Shown here: one piece after another, positions 15,401 through 22,459 of the stretch
Numbering within the stretch: the first letter of the stretch is position 1
Layout: each line of letters begins with the position of its first letter
NCBI RefSeq assembly: GCF_024206475.1
Contig: NZ_JAMBPR010000077.1
Location: forward strand, 1-35,495
Reading direction: 5' to 3'
Source of the DNA: Paraburkholderia sp. CNPSo 3274
GTDB taxonomy: Bacteria; Pseudomonadota; Gammaproteobacteria; Burkholderiales; Burkholderiaceae
Length of the DNA: 35,495 nt
The notes under the pieces: generated by a model
Databases searched by the model: none
The model's input: the letters and a program-made list of their open reading frames with translations, nothing else
What the model was told of the DNA's origin: nothing
Translations under genes and position numbers: made by a program

Positions 15401-17679
15401 TGAACGGCGGGCTGATCTCGGCGAGCAATCCGTATGATCCGACCGGCGGGTACAGTTGCCTCGCTTCGATGCAGCGCAAGATCGACGGGATCCCGTTCGA
15501 GCCGACCTCCGGCTGGGATTTCAACCTCAACGGCAACCTTGCGGAGACGCTGATCGAGCCGACGCTGATGGGCGCGTACGAAGGCGCGGCAATTACCGTG
15601 CTCGGCAAGGGCGTGAAGGACGTGCTCGTGGGCGGGGTGCTGACACAGGACCAGAACTGCGTGGCGAACGGTATCTGCACGCCGCTCACCAACAGTGCCG
15701 CGGACTGCACTACCTATCCGAGCAACTTCCTGTGCAACCCGTCGCGCATCGACGGCATGTCGTTCACGAACAGCTCGCAAGGCGGCGGCGGTATCTACCT
15801 GCATGGCTGGAACCACTACACGGAGGTGTCGAACAACCGCGTGTTCTCCAACGCGGGAACGCTCACGGGCGGCATCATCGTCGGCCAGGTCGAAGTGCCC
15901 GACGGCAACATCGCGGCGGATAACGTGACCCAGTTGGCGTTCCAGTACAACGTCCACGTGAACGTGCACAACAACCAGGTCACGTCGAACGCTTCCTATG
16001 GCGACGAAATCAATTCGACCACGCCGTCTTCGGCCGGAGGGGTGACGTTCTGCTCGGGCGCCGACTACTACAAGTTCAACTACAACTGGGTATGCGGCAA
16101 CATCAGCAGCGGCGATGGCGGCGGCGTCGCGCACTTCGGCTTCAGCTACAACGGCGACCTGTCGCACAACTGGATCCTGTTCAATCAGAGCAACAACCCG
16201 ACGCTGCCGACATACGGCGGCGGGCTGATCGTTCAGGGTGTGCCGCCCGACGGCACCTTCTGCGAGAACGCGACCACGGACGTCGACTGCGCGCCGCAGC
16301 TTTCGGATGGCGCGGGCCCGGGCATCACGATCGACGGCAACCTGATCGTCGGCAACACGGCGGAAAGCGGCAAGGGCGGCGGCCTGCGTCTGCAGAACGT
16401 CAACGGCACCGACGTGCAACGGAGTCCGAACGACAGCTCCAGGTGGTATCGCGTGAAGGTAACCAACAACATCATCGCGAACAACGTGGCGGGCTGGGCT
16501 GGCGGTGGCGTGTCGCTGCAGGATGCGGTGGCCGTGAGCTTCATCAACAACACGGTTATCTCCAACGACACGACAGCGACGGCCGGCGTGCTGTTCAACA
16601 CAGCCGCCGCGAGCCAGGCCAACGTCGGGCCGCCGAACTGCACGAACTCAGGTTCGGAAACGACGTGCCAGCCGACTACGACGTCGCAGTACGAACCGGC
16701 CGGGCTCGAGACCGCGCGCCATACGCAGAACCTGGTGGCGGCATTCACCAGCCCGAACGTGACGTGTCCGGCAGGCAACCCGAGCTGCGCGAAGTTCTCC
16801 AACCCGGTGCTGACGAATGACCTGTTCTGGCAGAACCGCACGTTCTACATCACAGTGGGAGGACTGGATCCGGGCATCGCGGGGCTGCAGAACGTGGTCA
16901 CGCTGAATCCGTCGCTGAATCAGGCCGGGCACGCCACGGGCTATTGCGATCCGAAGGCGGTCTACTGGGATATCGGCGCATTCGGCGACACCGGAGCCGC
17001 CAATCATGGGTCCGGTCTGACGATGAGCCCGCGGTACTCGATCCTGACCGACGTCGGCGACTATCCGAACGCGAACAACAGCGGATCGAATCCGGGCGTC
17101 GTGCATCAGTACTGCAACGGTGCGCGCATGCCGCCAGAGGCGGGGGGCATCGGCATCGCGGTGCCCCCGGGCATTGCGGACACGGTGCTGCCGAATCCGT
17201 TGTTCAGCCTGCTGCCGTCGGCGACGCCGGACGAGGGCAACAACTGGATCAACATGTCGTACGGTCCGCTGTCGCTGTTCAACGAGGCGAGCACAGGCGC
17301 GCAACTCAACGTGCTGCTCGGCAACTACACGATCCCTGGGACCTCGCCGGCGATCAACCATGCCACGGCGGCGGGTGCGCCGACTCACGACATCTTCGGC
17401 ACGCCGCGGCCGCAGCTGGGTGGCTACGACATCGGCGCAGTCGAGTTCGTGAGGCCTGGCGTGTTCGCAGGGCAGCCGTACCCGCTTGCACTTGGGGTCA
17501 ATAATCCGGTGACGCTGCTCGGATTGCTGCAGGGGATCTTGCCGAGCGCCGCGAACAGCGGAGGGCTGCCCGGCACCGGAGGCGCACAGGGCAACCAGGG
17601 CCAGCCCGCGCTGCCGGTGGTCACGCCGCCCGCACTCACTACGCCAGCGGGTGCGAAGACACTGGGAGCGCTGCCATGA
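9412..17679 (+). CDS. Giant exported multidomain protein: degenerate cupredoxins, Ig-like and SdrD-like modules, C-terminal beta-helix
   Basis: 2755 residues. The signal peptide ends near AFAQA (residue ~32). Residues ~35-210 and ~260-420 are cupredoxin-like and resemble the preceding protein (PMWGYSC; GTYLIESGTHPSIQGPMGLYG), but the copper His/Cys motifs are absent. Two cadherin/tandem-95-like repeats follow (GGSLTLNPDGTFVYTP ~470; GGSVTLNPDGSFTASP ~565). Next are carboxypeptidase-regulatory/SdrD-like modules (TFLDTNGNGVGD ~1146; VVEIIVPPGYELVKEED ~1490) and an IPT/TIG-like region (~1800-1917). A right-handed parallel beta-helix runs ~1924-2540 (AIQTAIDHATAGDMIVVGPGTY), ending with a GGYDIGAVEF motif (~2675). 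GGGGAG precedes ATG 9412. The next gene overlaps its stop. There is no autotransporter or LPXTG end, so export beyond the periplasm would need the type II-like system encoded downstream. Likely role: extracellular scaffold or adhesin for the oxidases (inference). Confidence 0.85.
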   Translation: MRSTTLKTNLLGMLKASIAASILLSASGMAFAQASVTLTAKATTAVMSDGQAVPMWGYSCTAAGAPATCTAANPGAGANWSPVVITVPPGPLTINLNNSLPGSVPTSLVIVGQLGGGLGTTATSMPSPTHPTQTATTWPTAAPAPGGATFTPPTQAPRVQSFATEVAHGSTTALTWSNLNPGTYLIESGTHPSIQGPMGLYGVLVVRTAANGTTPAQAYPGISYDTDVPLVLSEIDPVQNTAVAAAVATPGFSETMAWSGQPGGCGDSKSTAFGTCYPPTVNYDPRYYLINGVSFDRTNPGASTFAATSAATTGPVMLRFVNAGLRMHVPAVVGAQTGTTPVSGFALIAEDGNVLPGNPRIQSEVFMAAGKTYDALVNMPAATASALPVFDRELSLSTNNARDGGMQGYISVNNSTAASAAAVANASVTGSTYFFVPGKTLTVADPARGVAAKDANVYGVQVKTPPTGGSLTLNPDGTFVYTPNQGTTADSFVYQANGNPNAAATVTLTACTTGNGCQSGPPTAGNAAYTSNIASRLQISEPGVLTYASDPNGLQLTATLVGTPTGGSVTLNPDGSFTASPATAPAGSAASANVTFQYQAVNAQNTASNTATVTVTFKGGSGLVVNVLDAPSTQPGKTPVKISDYRWIIEEDRTFQIDPACQVNSPTRPATCPPLPVPSLGANFHTSYMPVVAAGCVGVAACEAGQTVYDPASQTHKPAVCDVGNGVCRTTAAQQVPVDPSQVALDPKKRYYISILPGNAYNSFTNGGGVPQPVDPTNPSGAQRQFDISKDCPTVANFAPGTGKCGNGMGGAPLAPGQTSVNVLLEESPFPTAKVSVFVFEDDAPLNGEVDVSGGTDTFGSAREPGLGGFEIKLWDDAGGSGQPTGQMTYDMFNMPLSNSLQGTIDPVSGLNACPISTSTDGLVGMIPTCPKYESDGKTLSPLVGQAIVANLMPGRYGIIATPAADRIARGEEWLQTNTLDGEKAHDSFIKIGGPAYFQEFGPAGFHVSIGFANPKIINARLPLLCATSSCNNGLKGRVTNLHYSRPPDEHLYGSQSRKPLSFTQCYVSVGDPDGEDYALTKCNADGTFSFTGLPAGITRITVFDQWNDQIVDGLASAVTLGGGVVTDAGDIAVLQWQTNLYTRTFLDTNGNGVGDSSKPGLALLSTNIRFRDGSYSDFNVTDGNGYASFNEEFPLFNWYVVDTDQTRFKQTGVHVVYDAGGPPDGTPGGGTSTIAANFANTKEAIHLPTNLRVPGAAYCNDADCNDRSGSNPSTGRVDPPWVTTMGWQGFSGQSSFIEFGKTQYAANENGGIHGEVVYASTRPFDDPTLLIHTKWTPDVPNVTVNLYQEGTAADGSTSLKLVDTTKTASWDDWSQGFRSDGVPNMNCPGQSTSDPYFFTLQNTKNWLDPQQRALPNNSQFKCYDGMHVFNQVQPAPFDGMYQFPSVAGRDPHSGLPTGTNCTICQANPTKDGTQMLPPGKYVVEIIVPPGYELVKEEDKNILIGDNYIAPVTQQFGGIGDIYILPDQAAMNSTYNRNNAQNMTSNLGSTPHAEGDTGSVERFWPCVGELRIVPDYISLFPGSQEVSPFAGASRNLCDRKEVELTDQSAVLAKFWIFSSTHVAAHYTGFMLDDFSSEFDPYSPQFGEKFAVPNVPVSFKDFAGNEISRTYSDQWGIFNGLTYSTWQVNPPNPTGYAPTMMVACMNDPYMPDPAHSGQTIKDPLFNPAYSQFCYEIPFMPGQTQYMDTPVVPVSAFADAYNQVDCAYPDGTPGIASVTGDAIAGNTSAGSNGGAGPWVSGPLKTLTITSVGTQQVPNHAYTGPSATAAPFNQKFITRNYGFGQQRGVVTIAGIPALVTAWSDAKITVVVPPLFGADAACTMQQRGVATPTQCGQLVVTAASGKRSIDAVTVTVGGKAPTYVGGENTAGNAIQTAIDHATAGDMIVVGPGTYKEMLLMWKPVRLQGVGATSVTVDANPHPSGKLDPWRRQVGCLFGDALNGGLISASNPYDPTGGYSCLASMQRKIDGIPFEPTSGWDFNLNGNLAETLIEPTLMGAYEGAAITVLGKGVKDVLVGGVLTQDQNCVANGICTPLTNSAADCTTYPSNFLCNPSRIDGMSFTNSSQGGGGIYLHGWNHYTEVSNNRVFSNAGTLTGGIIVGQVEVPDGNIAADNVTQLAFQYNVHVNVHNNQVTSNASYGDEINSTTPSSAGGVTFCSGADYYKFNYNWVCGNISSGDGGGVAHFGFSYNGDLSHNWILFNQSNNPTLPTYGGGLIVQGVPPDGTFCENATTDVDCAPQLSDGAGPGITIDGNLIVGNTAESGKGGGLRLQNVNGTDVQRSPNDSSRWYRVKVTNNIIANNVAGWAGGGVSLQDAVAVSFINNTVISNDTTATAGVLFNTAAASQANVGPPNCTNSGSETTCQPTTTSQYEPAGLETARHTQNLVAAFTSPNVTCPAGNPSCAKFSNPVLTNDLFWQNRTFYITVGGLDPGIAGLQNVVTLNPSLNQAGHATGYCDPKAVYWDIGAFGDTGAANHGSGLTMSPRYSILTDVGDYPNANNSGSNPGVVHQYCNGARMPPEAGGIGIAVPPGIADTVLPNPLFSLLPSATPDEGNNWINMSYGPLSLFNEASTGAQLNVLLGNYTIPGTSPAINHATAAGAPTHDIFGTPRPQLGGYDIGAVEFVRPGVFAGQPYPLALGVNNPVTLLGLLQGILPSAANSGGLPGTGGAQGNQGQPALPVVTPPALTTPAGAKTLGALP

Positions 17680-18170
17680 GCAAGCGTTGCCACCGGCCGC
17701 CGCGGGCCGTGCTGATGGCCGGCACTGTCTGCCTCGCTGCAGCCGCGCTCGCACCGGCCGCGGGCGAAGCCGGTGCGAGCGCGGCGGCGAAGCAGTCGCC
17801 GTACTCGCCAGCAAGCCTGCCGCAGCGCGCGAAGGGCTACTACGAGCTGATGCAGGGCATCGACCACCTGAGCGTGCGCCGCACGGCATCGGGCAACCTG
17901 ATCCGCTTCAGTTATCGCGTGACGGACCCGGTGGCGGCGCGGCCGCTCGGCGAAAAGACCGCGACTGCCGTAATGTTCGGGCGCACGAGCCATGCGTTGC
18001 TCGAAATCCCGGTGATGGACAAGGTCGGTGCGCTGCGCCAGAGCGGTCCGCTGGAAACCGGTCAGGAGTACTGGATGGTGTTCTCGAACAAGGGTGGTCT
18101 GATCAAGGCCGGGGAGCGCGTCGATGTATTCGTGGGGTCGTTCCACATCGACGGGCTAATAGTCGAATGA
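17676..18170 (+). CDS. Small exported protein of unknown function
   Basis: A 164-residue protein whose ATG overlaps the stop of the giant gene (ATGA at 17676-17679), so translation is probably coupled. The N-terminus is a long signal peptide (basic MSKRCHRPPRA, then LMAGTVCLAAAALAPAAG). The mature part is compact and beta-rich (GIDHLSVRRTASGNLIRFSY; ALLEIPVMDKVGALRQ; EYWMVFSNKGGLIKAGERVDV). It has no Cys-pair, haem or metal motif. I do not recognise the family. Tight coupling to the giant protein suggests a partner, chaperone or periplasmic accessory for it. Confidence 0.75.
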   Translation: MSKRCHRPPRAVLMAGTVCLAAAALAPAAGEAGASAAAKQSPYSPASLPQRAKGYYELMQGIDHLSVRRTASGNLIRFSYRVTDPVAARPLGEKTATAVMFGRTSHALLEIPVMDKVGALRQSGPLETGQEYWMVFSNKGGLIKAGERVDVFVGSFHIDGLIVE

Positions 18171-18213
18171 TTGCGCAAGCGCTTTTCGTGCGCAGATGAA
18201 GAGGAGATGACTC

Positions 18214-19146
18214 ATGAACCGCTTTCTTTCGCTGGCGATTCAGACCGCGTTGGTGGCGACGCTCCTCGCAAGCGCTCCCATTGCGCTCGCGGGGTCTTCT
18301 GCGGCAAGCGCCCAGACCGCGGGCGCGGCGCACATGAGCGCCGCGCAGATCGTCGACCGGAACGTCGCGGCGCGCGGCGGCCTGCAGGCGTGGCACGCGG
18401 TCAACGCGATGACGATGTCGGGGCAGCTCGAAGCGGGCGGCACGAAGAACACCAGGCTGCCCTTCGCGATGACGCTCAAGCGCCCGCGCAAGAGCCGCAT
18501 CGAGGTCCGTTTCAACGACCAGACGGCATTCCAGGTCTACGACGGCGCGCAGGGCTGGAAGGTCAGGCCGTTCCTCGGCCGCAATGAAGTGGAGCCCTAC
18601 ACGGCAGCGGAGGCCAAAACGGCCGCATCGTGGGCCGAACTGGACGGTCCGCTTATGGACTATCCGGCGAAGGGCACGCGAATCGACGTGCTCGGCATGG
18701 AAATGGTCGAAGGCCACCGCGCGTATGTGCTGAAGCTGACGCTGAAAGACGGCACATCGCGCCGCGTATGGATCGATGCGGCCAGCTTTCTCGAACTGAA
18801 GATCGATGGCGATCCGCGCAAGCTCGACGGCAAGATGCACAACGTCGCCATCTTTTATCGCGATTACAGAAAGGAGGGCGGCCTCGTGATGCCACATACG
18901 CTCGAGACGGTTGTCGTCGGCGCGAGAGGCACGCACAAGCTGATCATCGACAAGGTCGCACTGAACCCGCAGGCAGACGACACGCTCTTTGCCAAGCCGC
19001 AGATCACGGTGGCGAAAGTGACGCACCCCGCGCCGGTCCTCGGCGCGAACCCGAGCCTGAGCCCGCGTCCGGCGGCGAGCACGAGCCCAGGCGCAAGTGC
19101 AAATGCGGGTGCGCACCCGAGTCCACGCCAGAGCGCAAGCCACTAG
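18214..19146 (+). CDS. Periplasmic LolA-like (outer membrane lipoprotein-sorting-like) protein, copy 1
   Basis: A 310-residue protein with a signal peptide (cleavage near IALAG, residue ~27). The mature domain, about residues 40-270, follows the LolA_like pattern: AAQIVDRNVAARGGLQAWHAV, then LPFAMTLKRPRKSRIEVRF, QGWKVRPFLGRNEVEPY, GPLMDYPAKGTRIDVLGME, RRVWIDAASFLELKI and FYRDYRKEGGLVMPH. The C-terminal ~40 residues are a low-complexity Pro/Ala/Ser tail. Members have the half-barrel fold that holds lipids or lipoproteins, but this family is distinct from true LolA and its cargo is unknown. AAGAGGAGATG precedes ATG 18214. The next gene is a paralogue in tandem. Confidence 0.8.
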   Translation: MNRFLSLAIQTALVATLLASAPIALAGSSAASAQTAGAAHMSAAQIVDRNVAARGGLQAWHAVNAMTMSGQLEAGGTKNTRLPFAMTLKRPRKSRIEVRFNDQTAFQVYDGAQGWKVRPFLGRNEVEPYTAAEAKTAASWAELDGPLMDYPAKGTRIDVLGMEMVEGHRAYVLKLTLKDGTSRRVWIDAASFLELKIDGDPRKLDGKMHNVAIFYRDYRKEGGLVMPHTLETVVVGARGTHKLIIDKVALNPQADDTLFAKPQITVAKVTHPAPVLGANPSLSPRPAASTSPGASANAGAHPSPRQSASH

Positions 19147-19161
19147 CCATTGGGTGCTCCC

Positions 19162-20010
19162 ATGAGGTTGACGGCCATGAAACCAGTCGCAGTGTGGGTG
19201 CTCGCCGGCAGCGTTGCGGCGGTCGTCTTCGCGGGCGAGCAGATACCCGCGCAGGATCTGAGCGTGGATCAGATCGTCGAGAAGAACGTCGACGCGAGAG
19301 GTGGCCTTGATGCCTGGCGCAAAGTCCAGACCATGATCTGGTCCGGCCACGTGGATAGCGCCAATGCGCCTGCGCCGGATCTGCCGTTTGTCCTTGCCAT
19401 GAAGCGCCCGAACAAGACGCGCTTCGAGGTTACCGTGTTCAACCAGAAGTCCGTGCGTGTATTCGACGGCAAACAAGGCTGGAAACTGGGCCCGAACGGC
19501 ATGGGCAGCGCCACGCCGCGGCCGTACTCGATGGATGAGGCGACGTCCGCGCGCGACGAGCAGGTGATCGACGGGCTCTTGATCGACCACGTAGCGAAGG
19601 GCGTCACCGTCACACTCGAAGGTAAGGAACAGGTGGGAGGGCGCGATGCGTATCGCCTTGCCGCGAAGCTGCCTTCCGGCGTGATCCGCCATGTGTGGAT
19701 CGACGCTCAAACGTTTCTCGACGTGCAGGTTGATCACCAGGTGCGCACGCCGCTTGGTCAGACGGTCGTCGTGGAGGTGAATTACAGCGACTTCAGGAGC
19801 GTCGAGGGGTTGCAAATACCGCTCGAGATCGAGAGCGGGGCAGTGGCGTCCGACAAAAAGGACAAGCTGACAATCGACAAGGTGTCACTCAACCCGGCGC
19901 TGGACGATGGAATCTTCACGAGGCCCGCGCCGCCGCAGATGCACCGCAAATCGATTTCGATCGACGTCGATGCCTCGCCGGCACTGCCTGGCGGACGTCC
20001 GTCGCCGTGA
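19162..20010 (+). CDS. Periplasmic LolA-like protein, copy 2
   Basis: A paralogue of the preceding gene, 282 residues from ATG 19162; ATG 19177 (GAGG nine bases upstream) is an equally plausible start and gives a more typical signal peptide (MKPVAVWVLAGSVAAVVFAG). Conserved family features are VDQIVEKNVDARGGLDAWRKV, LPFVLAMKRPNKTRFEV, QGWKLGPNG, LLIDHVAKGVTVTLEGKE, RHVWIDAQTFLDVQV and NYSDFRSVEGLQIP. It lacks the long low-complexity tail of copy 1. Its stop overlaps the following cytochrome fusion gene, implying co-expression. Two such proteins side by side may form a heteromeric carrier or serve different cargo. Confidence 0.8.
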   Translation: MRLTAMKPVAVWVLAGSVAAVVFAGEQIPAQDLSVDQIVEKNVDARGGLDAWRKVQTMIWSGHVDSANAPAPDLPFVLAMKRPNKTRFEVTVFNQKSVRVFDGKQGWKLGPNGMGSATPRPYSMDEATSARDEQVIDGLLIDHVAKGVTVTLEGKEQVGGRDAYRLAAKLPSGVIRHVWIDAQTFLDVQVDHQVRTPLGQTVVVEVNYSDFRSVEGLQIPLEIESGAVASDKKDKLTIDKVSLNPALDDGIFTRPAPPQMHRKSISIDVDASPALPGGRPSP

Positions 20011-21725
20011 CCATGAATCGCGCGGCAAGCGGGCCAGGAGGCCGCACACGGGCACCATCGCTGGCGGCGCGATGGCTTGCTTCATGCGCGTTGCTCGCCA
20101 CGCTGATCATGCCCGTGCGCGAGGCACGTTGCGCGCCTGCGGCCCCTCCGGTCGCGGCGGCGAGCGCGGGGAAGGCTCTCTATCAGCACGGCGTGCTGGG
20201 TTCGGGCGAACCGCTCGAAGCGATGCACGACGGGGGCGTGCGGCTGCAAGGTGCGGCCGCGGCCTGTGTGAACTGTCATCGCCCCAGTGGGCTGGGCTCA
20301 AGGGAAGGGAACAGCAGCATCCCGCCAATCACCTGGCGCTACCTCGTCGAGCCGCGCGCACAGAACCCGGAAGATGCCGACTTGCCGTATGTGCCAGGGA
20401 TGCGTGCCGAACGTGAACCGTATACGGAGGTGACGATCGCACGAGCCATTCGCGAAGGCATCGACTCCGAAGGCAAGCCGCTCAGCAGCCTGATGCCGCA
20501 GTACGCGCTGAACGACGCCGATATGCAGGCGCTGACCGGCTATCTGAAACAGCTCGACCGGCGCAGGGCGACGGGCGTAACGGACACCGTGCTGCACTTC
20601 GCGACGATCATCACCCCCGATGCCGACCCGGTGAAACGCGCGGGCATGCTCGATGTGCTCACGCACTACTTCGCCGACAAGAACGTCTTTCCGCTCGGTG
20701 CGGTGCCGCCGTTGCGTTCGTCGCGCAAGATGATGTTCATGGTGAATCGTCGCTGGGAACTGCACGTGTGGGAGCTCAAAGGTCCGCCGGATACCTGGCG
20801 TGAGCAGCTTGCGCAGTTTCAGGCCCGGCAGCCCGTGTTCGCAGTGTTGTCGGGTCTCGGCGGAAAAAACTGGTCGCCGATTCACGACTTCTGCGAGCAG
20901 GAGGCCGTGCCGTGCCTCTTTCCCAACGTGGAGGTGCCGATCGAACACGATCGCGACTTCTATTCGGTGTACTTCTCGAAAGGCGTGCTGCTCGAGTCCG
21001 AGCTGATCGCGGCGCGTATTGTCGACGAAGCTGGCGCGCCGCAGGCTCAAGGAACGAAAGAGGCGAAAGCGCCGACGCATGTCTGGCAGGTTTATCGTGC
21101 GGGAGACAATGGCGAACGCGGGGCGCAGGCGCTCGCCACGGCACTGGCGGCTCACGGCATTGCGGTATCGAATCACGCGCTCGCCCCCGGCGAGGGCATC
21201 GCAAGTGCGATGCGTGGAATCCAGCGCTCGGACGTGCTCGTGTTGTGGCTGCGTCCGCCCGACGTCGCAGCGCTCGCGCGAATCCCGCCAGCGACGCATA
21301 CGGTGTTCATGTCGGGCCTCATGGGAGGGCTGGATAGCACACCCCTGCCGACGAGTTGGCGGGGCGTCACGCGCCTTGCATACCCGTTCGATTTGCCGGA
21401 AGGGCGGCGCGTGCGCGTCGACTACGCGTTCGGCTGGTTCTCGATCAGACAGATTCCGATGGTGGCTCCCCAAGTGCAGGCCGACACCTATCTTGCATGC
21501 GGCCTGCTCGCTGAGACGCTGAGCCATATGGTCGATGCGTTCGTGAGGGACTATCTGGTGGAGCGGATTCAGGACATGCTCGAACGCCGCATCCTGACGG
21601 GTTACTATCCGCGCCTGACGCTGGCGCCGGGGCAGACATTCGCGTCCAAGGGCGGCTATATCGTCCGCTTTGCCGGGCCGGACCACATCAAGCTCGTAGC
21701 CGATGGGAACTGGATCGTGCCGTGA
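20007..21725 (+). CDS. Cytochrome c fused to a periplasmic-binding-protein-like domain
   Basis: A 572-residue exported protein. The start is GTG 20007, which overlaps the previous stop (GTGA), or ATG 20013. After a signal peptide ending near EARCAPA, residues ~50-185 form a class I cytochrome c domain with one haem site, CVNCH (87-91), and a probable axial Met163 (SSLMPQYALND) before a C-terminal helix (MQALTGYLKQL). Residues ~195-560 look like a type 1 periplasmic-binding fold of the Leu/Ile/Val-binding kind (HFATIITPDADPVKRAG; VFAVLSGLGGKNW; RDFYSVYFSKGVLLES; HVWQVYRAGDNGERGAQALA). There is no ABC permease or ATPase gene nearby, so it is probably not a transport component. The likely role is an electron-transfer partner with a ligand-sensing or docking module for the oxidases. 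Confidence 0.8.
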   Translation: MTMNRAASGPGGRTRAPSLAARWLASCALLATLIMPVREARCAPAAPPVAAASAGKALYQHGVLGSGEPLEAMHDGGVRLQGAAAACVNCHRPSGLGSREGNSSIPPITWRYLVEPRAQNPEDADLPYVPGMRAEREPYTEVTIARAIREGIDSEGKPLSSLMPQYALNDADMQALTGYLKQLDRRRATGVTDTVLHFATIITPDADPVKRAGMLDVLTHYFADKNVFPLGAVPPLRSSRKMMFMVNRRWELHVWELKGPPDTWREQLAQFQARQPVFAVLSGLGGKNWSPIHDFCEQEAVPCLFPNVEVPIEHDRDFYSVYFSKGVLLESELIAARIVDEAGAPQAQGTKEAKAPTHVWQVYRAGDNGERGAQALATALAAHGIAVSNHALAPGEGIASAMRGIQRSDVLVLWLRPPDVAALARIPPATHTVFMSGLMGGLDSTPLPTSWRGVTRLAYPFDLPEGRRVRVDYAFGWFSIRQIPMVAPQVQADTYLACGLLAETLSHMVDAFVRDYLVERIQDMLERRILTGYYPRLTLAPGQTFASKGGYIVRFAGPDHIKLVADGNWIVP

Positions 21726-21785
21726 GGTCGGTTGCGTGTTGCATGCGCGTGTCATGTATCTGCACACTCTCGACGTAAGGCTGGA

Positions 21786-22304
21786 ATGACTCATATGCGA
21801 CGCGTCTATTTTCTGTTGCCCACCACACAGCGTGCGCGGGCGGTTGTCAGCGAACTGCTTATGCATCGAGTCGAGTGGCGGCATATGCATGTCATCGCCA
21901 ACGAGAATGTGTCGATCGACGGCTTGCCGCAGGCATCGCTCGCGCAACGCAGCGATCTGCTTGCTTCGCTGGCGCGAGGCGCGGCGGCAGGCTGTGCGAC
22001 CGGATTGCTGGCGGCGCTGATTGCCCTTGTCTGTCCGCCCGAAGGCGTGCAGATCGCCGGCGGCACCGTGGTGATCCTCACACTTGCAGGCGCGGGATTC
22101 GGCGCCGGGGTAGCGGCGATAATCGGCGTCGAAATGCGAAATACCCGATTGAAGCGCTTCGAAGAAGCGATCCTCCGCGGCGAGCTTTTGATGATGATCG
22201 ATGTCCCGAAGGAGCGCGTGGAGGAGGTCGAGCAGATGGTCAAGCTTCACTGTGCCCAGGCGCACAGCGAGGGAACGGGCAAGACCATTCCCTTGTTCCG
22301 GTGA
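21786..22304 (+). CDS. DUF1269-like membrane protein
   Basis: 172 residues from ATG 21786 (AAGG just upstream; ATG 21795 also possible). The N-terminal motif RVYFLLPTTQRARAVVSELLMHRV, the HIAN/LPQASL segment, two closely spaced hydrophobic segments (about residues 65-85 and 90-115, both Gly/Ala-rich) and the end ILRGELLMMIDVPKERVEEVE fit the DUF1269 family as I remember it. These small inner-membrane proteins have no established function. It is the last gene of the forward train and is followed by a strong hairpin. The gap of 60 bases after the cytochrome gene leaves open whether it belongs to the same transcript. Confidence 0.7.
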   Translation: MTHMRRVYFLLPTTQRARAVVSELLMHRVEWRHMHVIANENVSIDGLPQASLAQRSDLLASLARGAAAGCATGLLAALIALVCPPEGVQIAGGTVVILTLAGAGFGAGVAAIIGVEMRNTRLKRFEEAILRGELLMMIDVPKERVEEVEQMVKLHCAQAHSEGTGKTIPLFR

Positions 22305-22392
22305 CGTGCGCCGGCTCGGAGTCGACAACGGAGGGAGAGCATAGGACGCAGCACCCCTGCAAGTGTTCGCGTTCTATGTAGCTGAGGGCGTT

Positions 22393-22422
22393 CGGCCGAC
22401 TGAACTGGTCCCCAGTCGGCCG
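22393..22422. terminator. Hairpin between convergent genes, probable bidirectional terminator
   Basis: CGGCCGACTG, a 10-base loop, then CAGTCGGCCG: a perfect 10-bp GC-rich stem in the 155-base gap between two convergent genes. There is no strong T-run on either side (GGTTCGCTATT follows on the plus strand), so termination may be weak or factor-assisted, but stem and position fit a terminator. Confidence 0.65.
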
Positions 22423-22459
22423 GTTCGCTATTCACAGTTTGGAGCGCGCAATCAGGCGA

